This document shows, one piece after another, positions 13,831 through 21,134 of a stretch of 24,826 nucleotides of DNA; position 1 is the stretch's first letter, and every line of letters begins with the position of its first letter. Below the pieces are notes generated by a model that worked only from the letters and a program-made list of their open reading frames with translations, was not told the DNA's origin and made no database searches. Source of the stretch: Methanobacteriota archaeon (GTDB lineage: Archaea > Thermoplasmatota > Thermoplasmata > RBG-16-68-12); assembly GCA_005879065.1 (NCBI GenBank), contig VBLU01000078.1, forward strand, positions 1 through 24,826, written 5' to 3'. A program made the position numbers and the translations under genes.

Positions 13831-14190
13831 TTACAGATGTTCCTCGATCCGAGGGATGTACTTCTCGACCGCGTGCTTCGCCTTCAACGGGTCGTTCCCC
13901 AGGCCGAGGCGCATCACGAGGAGCGCCTTCCGCCCTCCATGGACGATCAGGTATTGGCTGGCCTTGGAACGGATGACGACGCTGTCGAGGACGTCCCTCG
14001 TCTCCGAGGTCACGGTCTCCGCGGAGCCGATCAGGACCGCGAACATGGACCCGAACGTGTCCACGTGGACCCCCTTCGGGAAGCTTCCCGCCAAGTAGGT
14101 CCCCGCGAGGGAGACGAGCATGGCCTCGTGCACTCCCTCGTTCTGCTCGACTTCCTTGAGGATCGATTCAAGCGCGGCCGCGTCCACCAT
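13831..14190 (-). CDS. Roadblock/LC7-domain protein
   Basis: A 119-aa protein resembling the roadblock/LC7 fold (MglB-like): alpha helix LESILKEVEQNEGVHEAMLVSLAGTYLAGSFP, then a helix with FGSMFAVLIGSAETVTSE and strands SVVIRSKASQYLIVHGGRKALLVMRLG. These dimeric proteins usually regulate small Ras-like GTPases; none is encoded in this window. The ATG at 14190 is preferred over further upstream in-frame codons because the conserved fold starts there and a GAGGG precedes it. It lies 79 bp downstream of ribH on the same strand and may be read through from the riboflavin operon; a TATA-like gtttaatc at 14238-14231 on the minus strand suggests its own promoter. Confidence 0.75.
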   Translation of the reverse strand: MVDAAALESILKEVEQNEGVHEAMLVSLAGTYLAGSFPKGVHVDTFGSMFAVLIGSAETVTSETRDVLDSVVIRSKASQYLIVHGGRKALLVMRLGLGNDPLKAKHAVEKYIPRIEEHL

Positions 14191-14269
14191 GTGCCGAAAG
14201 CCCTCGGAAGGCCCGGATGGAGGCCTCGCGGGATTAAACCTTTCCGCCGTGAATCTCATGGGCCGCGCG

Positions 14270-14677
14270 TCAGAGCGCCCGGAGGAGCTCGTGCATGGCG
14301 AGCGCCGCATCCACCGCGTCCGCGCCCTTTTCCACGCGGGCAAGCGCCTGCTCGTCCGTCATCCCAGGTCCCGTGATTCCCAAACCGACAGGCTTGCCCG
14401 CCCGCAATCCGACGTCGAGGAGGGCCCTCGGCACGACCGCCATGAGCGCCTCGTCGTGGAGGGTCTCCCCCTTAATCACCGCCCCGATGGCCACGGCCCC
14501 GTCGACGTCCGGGCGTTCGAGGAGCCTCTGGACCGCGAGGGGAATCTCGAACGTGCCGGGGACGCGGACCACGGACGTCACCCGGACGCCTCGCTCCTTC
14601 GCGCGCGCGAGGGCCTTCTCCACCATCCGGTCCGTCACCTCGCGATGGAACTCGGCGGCCACGATCGCGAGCCTCAT
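14270..14677 (-). CDS. ribH: RibH, 6,7-dimethyl-8-ribityllumazine synthase
   Basis: A 135-aa lumazine synthase, condensing the RibB product with the pyrimidine intermediate to give the lumazine precursor of riboflavin. Landmarks are LAIVAAEFHREVTDRM, the substrate-binding VPGTFEIPLA, AIGAVIKGETLHDE with the catalytic His, and PVGLGITGPGMTDEQA. Length is that of compact archaeal RibH, which assembles into shells or pentamers. Its ATG overlaps the stop of ribC as ATGA, indicating translational coupling. It is the last rib gene of the operon. Confidence 0.94.
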   Translation of the reverse strand: MRLAIVAAEFHREVTDRMVEKALARAKERGVRVTSVVRVPGTFEIPLAVQRLLERPDVDGAVAIGAVIKGETLHDEALMAVVPRALLDVGLRAGKPVGLGITGPGMTDEQALARVEKGADAVDAALAMHELLRAL

Positions 14678-15147
14678 CGGTCGCCTACCTTCAGGGGGCC
14701 CGCATCCGAGAACCCTTCTCGTTGTCCCGTCCCCGCGCGGGCCCGCATCGCATCGGGCCGGAACAGGAGGTCGTACGCATTCACCGCATGCTCCCGGGTC
14801 CGTCGGTCGAAGAGGTGGGCGAGCTGGACCTCATCGGATGCCTCTTCCTCGTGGACCATCACGCCGAGGATGTGCCGGCCGACATTCGCTTGGACGGCCT
14901 GCAGGCCGAAGTCCGCCGCGAGCGCACAGTCTTTGTCCACGGGTTGCCGGCCGACCATGCCCAGGGCCAGGACGAGGTCGCAACCCCGGTCGAAGAGGAT
15001 CCGCGCGCCGGCCGCGAGGTCCTTGATCCCTGGGACGGTGTAGCGCTCGATGACGAAGCCGCCTCCCTGCTTCCGGAGCTCGTCGATCGCGGCCGAGGCC
15101 ATGTCGTACCGGGAGAACGATGTGTCGACGATTCCGATTCGCTTCAG
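14674..15147 (-). CDS. ribC: RibC, archaeal-type riboflavin synthase (probable CTG start)
   Basis: A protein of about 157 aa that dismutates two lumazines to riboflavin; archaeal RibC is related to RibH, not to bacterial RibE. Signatures are IGIVDTSFSRYDMASAAIDEL, ERYTVPGIKDLAAGA, DLVLALGMVGR, GRHILGVMVHEEEASDE and the C-terminal GQREGFSDAGP. The conserved N-terminus KRIGIVDTSF has no ATG, GTG or TTG in frame before it for a long stretch; the only start-like codon is CTG at 15147, which overlaps the ribL stop as CTGA. The next ATG would delete the first conserved strand. Start assignment is therefore unusual; the family assignment is firm. Confidence 0.88.
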   Translation of the reverse strand: MKRIGIVDTSFSRYDMASAAIDELRKQGGGFVIERYTVPGIKDLAAGARILFDRGCDLVLALGMVGRQPVDKDCALAADFGLQAVQANVGRHILGVMVHEEEASDEVQLAHLFDRRTREHAVNAYDLLFRPDAMRARAGTGQREGFSDAGPLKVGDR

Positions 15148-15647
15148 GCCTTTCGCCTTCGACGCGGCGCGGGCGGATCCGCGGGCACCTCGACCTTGCC
15201 GCGTTCGACCTCCGACAGCCGCTCCTGGAGCGCGAGCCATTCCGCCACCTTCCTCACGATCTTCCGCGTCCCGTCCAGGTCGCCTTCGAACTTCGGGAGT
15301 CGGACGACCTTCGTCGAGAGCCCGCGTTTCCGGCACTCCTCGAGGATCCGGTTCTCGTCGTGGACCTGGTCGAAGCCGATGGCGACGACGTCGGGGCGGA
15401 TCTCGTCCAAGATGTCGTAGATGTTCCCCTCGTGGCCGAGGAGCGCGCGGTCGACGGGCTTGAGGGCCTCCACCAACTGGAGCCGCGACTCCTCCGGCGT
15501 GATTGGCTCGTGTTTGAACCGCCGCGCCGTGCGGTCCCGCGCGACCACGACCCACAGCTCGTCGCCGAGCTTCCGCGCCTCACGCAGGAAATAGAGGTGA
15601 CCGGGATGGAGGAGATCGAAGACCCCCGTCGCCATTACACGGACCAC
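15144..15647 (-). CDS. ribL: RibL, archaeal FAD synthetase
   Basis: A 167-aa nucleotidyltransferase of the cytidylyltransferase-like family that adenylates FMN to FAD. The nucleotide-binding motif is VFDLLHPGHLYFLREARKLGDELWVVVARD (residues 9 on), with HPGH as the HxGH signature, and GFDQVHDENRI and KIVRKV follow. GTG at 15647 is chosen over ATG at 15635 because it restores the first beta strand (VVRVMATGVFD) that the family has; the ATG overlaps the ribB stop as TAATG. A basic, Pro-rich tail ends the protein. Its stop overlaps the ribC start. Confidence 0.9.
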   Translation of the reverse strand: MVRVMATGVFDLLHPGHLYFLREARKLGDELWVVVARDRTARRFKHEPITPEESRLQLVEALKPVDRALLGHEGNIYDILDEIRPDVVAIGFDQVHDENRILEECRKRGLSTKVVRLPKFEGDLDGTRKIVRKVAEWLALQERLSEVERGKVEVPADPPAPRRRRKA

Positions 15648-16330
15648 AAACGCCACGCTCGGACGATGTCCTGGCCTTCCAGGAACACGAGATTCCTCTC
15701 CCGAGCATATGCCTTTGCATCTTCCTTGGAGAGGGCTCGTCCGTCGTCCGACATCATCTCGCAGATGGTCGCGGTGGGCGCGAGTCCGGCCATGATCATG
15801 AGGGCGGTCGTGAGCTCCGTGTGTCCGCGGCGTTCCTCGAAGAGCTGCTCGGCCGCGTTCAGCAAGGGGACATGGCCCGGAGAACGGAACTCCTCGGCGA
15901 AGGCATGGGCGGCCCATCCGTTCTCGCGCTTCACGGCCTCCTTCGCAATCCCCGCGAGGCGCGCGATCGTCTTCGCACGATCCATGTCGGTCACGCCCGT
16001 GAAGGTGTCGCGATGGTTCACCGCGATCGAGAAGGCGCTGTGCCGATCGTATTTGAAGTCCTCCGCAGACACCGCCTCAAGGACCGGATACGCCGGGCCT
16101 GCGCGACGGAGCACGTCGGTCATGAAAGGCAAGCCGATCCGGGCCTGGACTTCGCCGGACACGGTCATGCAGATCAGGCCTCCCGCCTCCTTGCGGAGGG
16201 TTCGGATCCCGGCCGGGGTGACGAACTCGCTCGCGATCGTGAGATCCGTCTCGGCCTCGCGGCCGTCCCCGTCGTATACGAGGACGAACTCCCCGCGGCG
16301 GAGAGAGGCAAGGGCGCGCTCGAGGTCCAC
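15635..16330 (-). CDS. ribB: RibB, 3,4-dihydroxy-2-butanone 4-phosphate synthase
   Basis: A 231-aa enzyme that converts ribulose 5-phosphate to the four-carbon unit for lumazine. It shows VLVYDGDGREAETDLTIASEF (acidic metal site), GGLICMTVSGE, VNHRDTFTGVTDMDRAKTI, FRSPGHVPLL and the catalytic ERRGHTELTTALM. The GTG at 16330 starts right at the first helix, and a TATA-like tgatatac 24-27 bp upstream gives a leaderless transcript. It heads the ribB-ribL-ribC-ribH operon. GTP-cyclohydrolase and riboflavin kinase genes are not in the window. Confidence 0.94.
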   Translation of the reverse strand: MDLERALASLRRGEFVLVYDGDGREAETDLTIASEFVTPAGIRTLRKEAGGLICMTVSGEVQARIGLPFMTDVLRRAGPAYPVLEAVSAEDFKYDRHSAFSIAVNHRDTFTGVTDMDRAKTIARLAGIAKEAVKRENGWAAHAFAEEFRSPGHVPLLNAAEQLFEERRGHTELTTALMIMAGLAPTATICEMMSDDGRALSKEDAKAYARERNLVFLEGQDIVRAWRLWSV

Positions 16331-16350
16331 GGTCCTCCGACCCGAGCGGC

Positions 16351-16358
16351 GTATATCA
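16351..16358 (-). promoter_or_regulatory. TATA-like box for the riboflavin operon
   Basis: Minus strand tgatatac is centred about 25 bp before the GTG of ribB. The AT-rich stretch beside it (16359-16400) has two related pieces, aagattattg and aagattgtcg, that could be regulator contacts; no known riboflavin riboswitch is visible. Confidence 0.6.
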
Positions 16359-16408
16359 AGATTATTGTAAGAACTATTTTGCTGGTACGAAGATTGTCGA
16401 AACGGAGT

Positions 16409-16416
16409 CCTTATTT
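16409..16416 (+). promoter_or_regulatory. TATA-like box for the phosphosugar isomerase gene
   Basis: ccttattt is centred 28 bp before the ATG at 16440, and only 16 bp before the in-frame ATG at 16428; this favours 16440 as the leaderless start. Confidence 0.55.
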
Positions 16417-16439
16417 CGTCGCCGTGGATGGCGTCCAAG

Positions 16440-17489
16440 ATGTTAGAAGCCCGCACCGTCGCGGCCGTAGATCCCGGAGGGATGCGGGACATCATCGCCT
16501 CGCTTCCGGAGCAACTTTCGACCGGGATGAAGGTGGGGGAAGCCGCGCCCGTCCCGCTCGAGGAGGCCCAACGGATCTTCGTCGTCGGCATGGGAGGCTC
16601 GGCGATCGGCGGCGATGTGTTCGCGGCTTGGCTCGCGGACCGGGCCAAGATCCCCATCCAAGTCGTCCGGGACTATCGGCTTCCGGCCTACGCGCGGCCC
16701 GATGATCTTCTCGTGGCGATCTCCTATTCCGGCAACACGGAAGAGACCCTCGCGGCGACCGCGCAGGGGATCAAGCTGGGTTGTCGCGTCGTCGCGATCA
16801 CGTCCGGGGGCACGCTCCGCGATCTCGCCCGCGGCAACAAGATGGACGCCTTCGCGGTTCCGACGGGACTTCCCCCTCGCGGGGCGTTCGGCCACCTCTT
16901 CGGCATCCTCGCGGGGATCGGCGGGGGCTGGGCCTTGGGGGCCCTGGACCACGAGCTCAAGGAAGCCATCGCGCATCTGCAAGCCCTCCGGACCCGACTC
17001 CGCCCGGAGAGCGGTGTCCGATCGAACCGGGCGAAGGCCCTGGCGCTCCGAATCCGGGCCGTGGTCCCCATCATGTACGCGGCCCCGCCTTTCATCGCGG
17101 TCGCCCGGCGATGGCAAACCCAACTGAACGAGAACTCGAAGGTCCTCGCGTTTACTTCCACGTTCCCCGAAGCGGACCACAACGAACTCGTCGGCTGGAT
17201 GGAAGACTCTCGCGCCCGCGCCCATCGAGCAATCCTCCTGCGGGACCGCGATGAGGCGCCGGACATCCGTCGTCAGCTCGACATCACGGTGGGGCTCATG
17301 GCCCGCAAGACGAAGGTCGAACAGGTCACCGACGAGGGACCCACCCTCGTGAGCCGCATGCTCGGGACCCTGTTCCTCGGAGACTACGTGAGCCTGTATC
17401 TCGCCGCGTTGCGTCGCGTCGACCCCCTCGTCTTGAAGCCAATCCAGGCCCTGAAGGCGAAACTCGCGGAGAGCCACCGAAGGAGCTGA
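16440..17489 (+). CDS. Bifunctional phosphoglucose/phosphomannose isomerase
   Basis: A 349-aa protein of the archaeal PGI/PMI family with two SIS domains, interconverting fructose 6-phosphate with glucose 6-phosphate and mannose 6-phosphate. The first SIS domain has RIFVVGMGGSAIGGDVFAAWL and the sugar-phosphate site LLVAISYSGNTEETLA; VVAITSGGTLRDLA follows. The second domain includes RRWQTQLNENSKVLAF and FPEADHNELVGW, where the family's catalytic Glu and His lie. Length fits the family. It links gluconeogenesis/glycolysis with mannose sugars for surface glycans. It diverges from ribB and ends 1 bp before the 3' end of the opposing tRNA-Ser gene. Confidence 0.93.
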   Translation: MLEARTVAAVDPGGMRDIIASLPEQLSTGMKVGEAAPVPLEEAQRIFVVGMGGSAIGGDVFAAWLADRAKIPIQVVRDYRLPAYARPDDLLVAISYSGNTEETLAATAQGIKLGCRVVAITSGGTLRDLARGNKMDAFAVPTGLPPRGAFGHLFGILAGIGGGWALGALDHELKEAIAHLQALRTRLRPESGVRSNRAKALALRIRAVVPIMYAAPPFIAVARRWQTQLNENSKVLAFTSTFPEADHNELVGWMEDSRARAHRAILLRDRDEAPDIRRQLDITVGLMARKTKVEQVTDEGPTLVSRMLGTLFLGDYVSLYLAALRRVDPLVLKPIQALKAKLAESHRRS

Positions 17490-17490
17490 A

Positions 17491-17606
17491 CGCCGAGGGG
17501 GAGACTTCCAGGCAGCCGTCACCAGAGCGGGAGCCATTTGAACTCCCGAGGGCTTACGCCCACCAGCTCTCCAGGCTGGCGCCCTACCGGACTAGGCGAC
17601 CTCGGC
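17491..17606 (-). tRNA. tRNA-Ser(GGA), T arm interrupted by a 32-nt intron
   Basis: Read from 17606: acceptor GCCGAGG, D arm GCC...GGC with TAGTCCGGTAG loop, anticodon stem CCAGC/GCTGG around loop CTGGAGA (anticodon GGA, serine), long variable arm GGGC-GTAA-GCCC, T stem GGGAG and loop TTCAAAT. The matching T-stem half CTCCC and acceptor half CCTCGGC plus discriminator G appear only after a further 32 nt, at 17503-17491. Removing those 32 nt restores a perfect class II tRNA. The 3' CCA is not encoded. The gene faces the isomerase gene; its TATA-like box is at 17636-17641. Confidence 0.88.
17505..17536 (-). other. tRNA intron, nominal position 59/60
   Basis: A 32-nt insertion within the T arm of tRNA-Ser(GGA). 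One base is ambiguous (17536-17505 or 17535-17504) because both junctions carry T; the first placement corresponds to position 59/60. The intron contains GGCTCCCG, a copy of the real T-stem half that can pair with exon GGGAG. A perfect bulge-helix-bulge could not be drawn; both inferred cut sites lie in unpaired stretches flanking a 3-bp TTC/GAA helix. Confidence 0.75.
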
Positions 17607-17634
17607 AATCAGCGCGCGCCCATCGGGTCCGTTG

Positions 17635-18792
17635 CTATAAAGATTCCCCGCGCGCTCCTCCGATTGGTGGGCGAAACGCGCGCGCCATCTCGACGCGATC
17701 GCGTCCCGTCGGGTGGCTATAAAACAGCCACTTCTCCCACGGCCGCGGGTCCGCGACACCGAGGTTGAGATCGTGCAGCTTCACCATCGCGGCGATGAAG
17801 TTCGTCGGATCCCTCGTCAGGGCGAGGGAGAATCGGTCCGCGCGGGCCTCCCGGGAACGGGACGCTTGCAGTTCGAGTGGCCGAAAGGGCAGCGCGAGGA
17901 TCGAGAACACGGCCACGAGGAAGGGCAACCCCGCCATGTCCGCCACCGAGCGGATCCCAACGATGGTATACGTTGAAGCATAGACCCAGCTCACCGCGAA
18001 GAGGATCAAGAGGGAAACGAGCGAGCCGGACACGAATCCACGGATCGGATCCCGATACTTCTGATGGGCCAGTTCGTGGGCGAGGACCGTCTCCACCTCC
18101 TCCGGCGTGAATCCGGTCACCAACGTGTCGGTCACAATCACCCGCCGCGTGGGACCGAGACCCATGACCGCGGCGTTCGACCGCCGAGTCTTCTCGGACG
18201 CGCGCAGCTCGAACACGCCCAGGATTGGGACTTTTGCCTTCGCCGCGAGGGCTTCGAAACGACGACGAAGGGCGGCATCAGCGAGGGGCCGGAACCGATA
18301 GAAGAGCGGGACCAGGAGCACTGGCGCGAGGAAGCCCAGGATCGCGGACACCAGGACCCCGAGGACCCAGGCCACGAGCCACCACCACGCGGGCGTCGCC
18401 GAAAGGAGCCAAAGGACGACGCTTCCCACAACAATCGAGCCACCGAGGCCGAGGCCCACTGACTTGGCGAGGTCCTTCGCCCATCCCCGGAAGGATTGTG
18501 ACGAGAGCCCGGAGGTGGTCTCCCACCGATGTCCGCCGACGTATGCGAAGGGGAGTTCGACCGCGAGGAAGATGAGGAACAGCAGGACGAGGAACAGGAT
18601 CGTCGAGGCCCATGAGGGCCATCGAAAGGACGCAACGGCGTCTCGCAAACTCGCGGACCCGACCGCGACCAGGCCGACGACCAGAACGATGATGGCCGCG
18701 CTTCGCACGATCGAAAGACGGAACCGCATTCTCCGAAGCCGATGCGCTTTCGCCTGTCGCTCCGAATCGAACCCCCATGCGTCCACGGCCAT
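17635..18792 (-). CDS. M48 family membrane metalloprotease (Ste24/HtpX-like)
   Basis: A 385-aa integral membrane zinc protease. Hydrophobic segments lie at about 33-49, 62-84, 112-130 and 137-163; the zinc motif HELAH is at 239-243, followed by another pair of helices (about 252-275 and 288-303), and the third zinc ligand Glu is near 315 in SREARADRFS. The layout, with four helices before HELAH and WETTSGLSSQSF in the loop, fits the CAAX protease 1 (Ste24) branch better than bacterial HtpX. In archaea such enzymes probably act in membrane protein quality control; there is no evidence for CAAX processing here. The ATG at 18792 follows the cbf5 stop by 3 nt, so it is the last gene of that operon. 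Confidence 0.87.
   Translation of the reverse strand: MAVDAWGFDSERQAKAHRLRRMRFRLSIVRSAAIIVLVVGLVAVGSASLRDAVASFRWPSWASTILFLVLLFLIFLAVELPFAYVGGHRWETTSGLSSQSFRGWAKDLAKSVGLGLGGSIVVGSVVLWLLSATPAWWWLVAWVLGVLVSAILGFLAPVLLVPLFYRFRPLADAALRRRFEALAAKAKVPILGVFELRASEKTRRSNAAVMGLGPTRRVIVTDTLVTGFTPEEVETVLAHELAHQKYRDPIRGFVSGSLVSLLILFAVSWVYASTYTIVGIRSVADMAGLPFLVAVFSILALPFRPLELQASRSREARADRFSLALTRDPTNFIAAMVKLHDLNLGVADPRPWEKWLFYSHPTGRDRVEMARAFRPPIGGARGESL
17636..17641 (-). promoter_or_regulatory. TATA box for tRNA-Ser
   Basis: Minus strand tttata is centred about 32 bp before the tRNA 5' end and overlaps the stop codon of the M48 protease gene (17635-17637), so the tRNA promoter is built into the end of that coding sequence. 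Confidence 0.6.
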
Positions 18793-18795
18793 GGA

Positions 18796-19752
18796 TCACT
18801 TCCAGAGTTTCGGGTAGGTCCCGGGCTCCATCAGGACGCGACCGGTGTCCGCCGCGGCACCCGATTTCGCGATGACGATTTCGTCCGTGGTCATGAGGGC
18901 CTTCGAGAGGGCGACCGCTTCGCCTTTTCCCGTGAGCACGCCGACCGAATCACCTCGTCGGATGTGCGGAGACAGTTTCGCGATGCCGGGGACGGCGAGA
19001 TTCGCTCCATGGCAGAGGGCGTCGACAGCCGTATCCTTGATGACGATCCGAGGAAGGTGTCGCAAGAGGTCCTCGATGGGCCGCAGGACCTCACGGACGG
19101 GCCTCTCGTCACCGTCCTCCTTTGCAAAGGCGAGGGCGTCGCGGAATGCGTTCAGGGGATGCGCGTCCGCTTCTTCGAAGCTCGCGGTCCTCGTCCTCCG
19201 AAGGTCGACCAGGTTCGCTCCGACCCCGAGAGCGTCGCCGAGGTCTACCGCGAGGGTGCGGATGTACGTCCCCGACTCACAGCGAACCCGGAACAGTACA
19301 TCCCGCCCGTCAATCTCTAGCGGCTCGAGTTCGAACACGCGTCGGGTCCGCTGCTCCCGCTTCACCGCGGACCGGACCGGCGGGACCTGATAGATCTCCC
19401 CGACGAACCGGGCCATCATGGACCGCACCCGTCGCGGGTCCACGTCCTGGTGGAGTTGGAACACCCCGACGTACTCCTTGTCCCCCGCGAGGACCGCCTC
19501 GACCGCGCGGGTGGCGTCCGCGAGGGCGACCGGAAGGACTCCCGTCACGCGGGGATCCAGGGTCCCGGAGTGGCCCGCCTTCGGGACGGAGAACATGTCC
19601 CGGACCCAGGCGCTCACCTGGTGGGACGTCGGGCCGGCCGGCTTGTCGACGATGGCCACCCCGAGGCGGATCCGCTCCTGGATCGTCCGATCCTCGGGGC
19701 GGGTCCCGTGCTTCGAATCCGGCGTCTCATGGAGGACGACGAGATCGCTCAT
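18796..19752 (-). CDS. cbf5: Cbf5, tRNA/rRNA pseudouridine synthase
   Basis: A 318-aa TruB-family pseudouridine synthase, the catalytic subunit of archaeal H/ACA RNPs and also able to make tRNA Psi55. The catalytic Asp66 is in GHSGTLDPRVTGVLPVAL; other landmarks are VAIVDKPAGPTSHQVSAW, the Tyr motif KEYVGVFQLH, VPPVRSAVKR, and CESGTYIRTLAVDLG. The C-terminal PUA domain (from about 235) includes LCHGANLAVPGIAKL, GDSVGVLTGKGEAVAL and GRVLMEPGTYPKLW. The start ATG at 19752 overlaps the cmk stop as ATGA. The cmk-cbf5 order is the common archaeal arrangement. Confidence 0.95.
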   Translation of the reverse strand: MSDLVVLHETPDSKHGTRPEDRTIQERIRLGVAIVDKPAGPTSHQVSAWVRDMFSVPKAGHSGTLDPRVTGVLPVALADATRAVEAVLAGDKEYVGVFQLHQDVDPRRVRSMMARFVGEIYQVPPVRSAVKREQRTRRVFELEPLEIDGRDVLFRVRCESGTYIRTLAVDLGDALGVGANLVDLRRTRTASFEEADAHPLNAFRDALAFAKEDGDERPVREVLRPIEDLLRHLPRIVIKDTAVDALCHGANLAVPGIAKLSPHIRRGDSVGVLTGKGEAVALSKALMTTDEIVIAKSGAAADTGRVLMEPGTYPKLWK

Positions 19753-20288
19753 CCCCGCACCCGGGCGGCGATCATGGCGACGATCTCCTCCGGGGTCTTC
19801 TCGCCGGAGTCGATCACGAAGTCGAAGACGCTCGTGTCCCGCAGATCGATCCCGTAGATCGCCTTGTAGCGGATCCGCTCGGACTCCTCCCGGGCGACGA
19901 TCTCCCGCTTCGCCTCGGGGACTCCCTTCTTCTCGCGGCCGGCGATGCGACGGGCGCGCACCTCGAGGGGCGCGTCGATGAGGACCTTCAGACCGGGGAT
20001 GCGTTCCTTCGACAACAGGTGAGCTTGGATCCGTCCGTCCACGACCACGTTCGCTCCCGCAGCTTGCTTCGCCCGGATCTCCTCTAAGATGGCCCGGTCC
20101 AGGGCCCGGTCGATCGAGGGGTCCTTTTCGGCGGCGCGACCGAAGGCCTCCAGCCCCATCCCGCGTTCCTTTGCCATCGCCCGGAACTTCGTCCCCGCGG
20201 ACACGAGGATGTAGCGATGCGTCGCGGCCCACCGTTCCGCGACCGTGGTCTTGCCGCTGCCGGGGGGCCCTCCGATCACCAGGATCAT
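19749..20288 (-). CDS. cmk: Archaeal cytidylate kinase
   Basis: A 179-aa P-loop kinase that phosphorylates CMP/dCMP. The Walker A motif GGPPGSGKTT is at residues 6-15; VVDGRIQAHLL and the lid region RARRIAGREKKGVPEAKREI follow, ending in YGIDLRDTSVFDFVIDSG, characteristic of archaeal Cmk. ATG at 20288 is preferred because GAGGGA stands 7-8 nt before it; the alternative ATG at 20303 overlaps the upstream stop as ATGA and would add five residues. Adenylate kinase activity cannot be ruled out, but the position beside cbf5 supports Cmk. Confidence 0.9.
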   Translation of the reverse strand: MILVIGGPPGSGKTTVAERWAATHRYILVSAGTKFRAMAKERGMGLEAFGRAAEKDPSIDRALDRAILEEIRAKQAAGANVVVDGRIQAHLLSKERIPGLKVLIDAPLEVRARRIAGREKKGVPEAKREIVAREESERIRYKAIYGIDLRDTSVFDFVIDSGEKTPEEIVAMIAARVRG

Positions 20289-20299
20289 CCGGCTTTCCC

Positions 20300-21115
20300 T
20301 CATGCGGCGTCGGCCGGCCCGGGCCGGAGCGGAACTCCCATCTTCTCGAGGCGGCGTCGGAATCGGACGTACTTCAGTACGCGGGTGATGATCTGGCCGA
20401 ACGGAATCGCAAGGAGGGAATACAGGAGGACCCACGAGGGCAGGACGTAGACAGAATTCAGGTACACGTGATTGGACCACGGCACCGCGATCCACTGGTT
20501 CCCGAGGTTATTGAGGACGACGTCCACGAAGAGCCGCAACCACGTGAAGATCACGATGAATAGGAACAGGGTCCACGCCATCGACTTGATCGGCGTGGTC
20601 TGCATCTCCATCGTGTCCTTCATGAATCCCTGCTGGGCCTCCTTCAGCTTGGCCAACCTCGTCGTCTGGCCTTTCCGCATGGCCTCCATCTGCTCCTTCC
20701 GCCATGCGCCCATGACCTTCTGGGTACGCGCCATCTTCACCCAGTTCGTGTAGTGGTCCCGGATCACGGACGAGATCGTGGTCGTCAGGATGCCCGCGAG
20801 CAGGATCGTGACGGTCGGCATGGCACCGCCGAACCCGATGACGGGAAAGAGCGCGCCGTTCGCGATCGACGCGAATCCCACGGCGACTTCCGGACTGATG
20901 ATCGCGTAGATGGCGATGAGGCCGAGGAAGATCATGATGAAGCGACTGAAGCTCGGCGGCGCTCGCGGCGTCGCGGGCGGCGAGGCTTCCGGTTCCTTCG
21001 GCTTGGGGAACTCTTCGGATTCGGTCGGTTCCTCGGACTCGGACTCATCGTCCGATCCTGACTCTTCTTCGTCGGAGCCAGAATCCTCCTTCGTGGAGTC
21101 GGAATCCCCGCTCAC
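20300..21115 (-). CDS. DUF106/EMC3-like membrane insertase homologue
   Basis: A 271-aa membrane protein of the archaeal DUF106 (Ylp1) family, related to YidC/Oxa1/EMC3 insertases. After a very acidic Ser/Asp/Glu-rich N-terminus (about 1-45) come helix 1 (about 62-83), helix 2 (PTVTILLAGILTTTISSVI), a charged cytoplasmic coiled-coil stretch (VKMARTQKVMGAWRKEQMEAMRKGQ...) and further helices TLFLFIVIFTWLRLFVDVVL and VLLYSLLAIPFGQII. This helix-coil-helix plan is the family hallmark. An upstream in-frame ATG at 21241 is rejected: it would overlap prefoldin, and TATA-like cttatatt at 21144-21135 lies 25 bp before GTG 21115. The acidic extension is longer than I expect for the family. Confidence 0.83.
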   Translation of the reverse strand: MSGDSDSTKEDSGSDEEESGSDDESESEEPTESEEFPKPKEPEASPPATPRAPPSFSRFIMIFLGLIAIYAIISPEVAVGFASIANGALFPVIGFGGAMPTVTILLAGILTTTISSVIRDHYTNWVKMARTQKVMGAWRKEQMEAMRKGQTTRLAKLKEAQQGFMKDTMEMQTTPIKSMAWTLFLFIVIFTWLRLFVDVVLNNLGNQWIAVPWSNHVYLNSVYVLPSWVLLYSLLAIPFGQIITRVLKYVRFRRRLEKMGVPLRPGPADAA

Positions 21116-21134
21116 GGACTCGCCAATGGACCTG

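Noticed and set aside
16331..16439. FMN riboswitch upstream of ribB
   Set aside because: The ribB transcript seems leaderless and the region lacks the conserved FMN aptamer helices.
17491..17606. tRNA-Ser without an intron, using the CTCCC inside the insertion as T-stem half
   Set aside because: This needs a 9-nt T loop and leaves the 5' acceptor GCCGAGG with no partner; only the downstream CTCCC-CCTCGGC gives a full tRNA.
20303..20495. Longer N-terminus for cytidylate kinase
   Set aside because: The upstream in-frame sequence overlaps the end of the DUF106 gene and lacks family similarity; the P-loop strand starts at the ATG at 20288.
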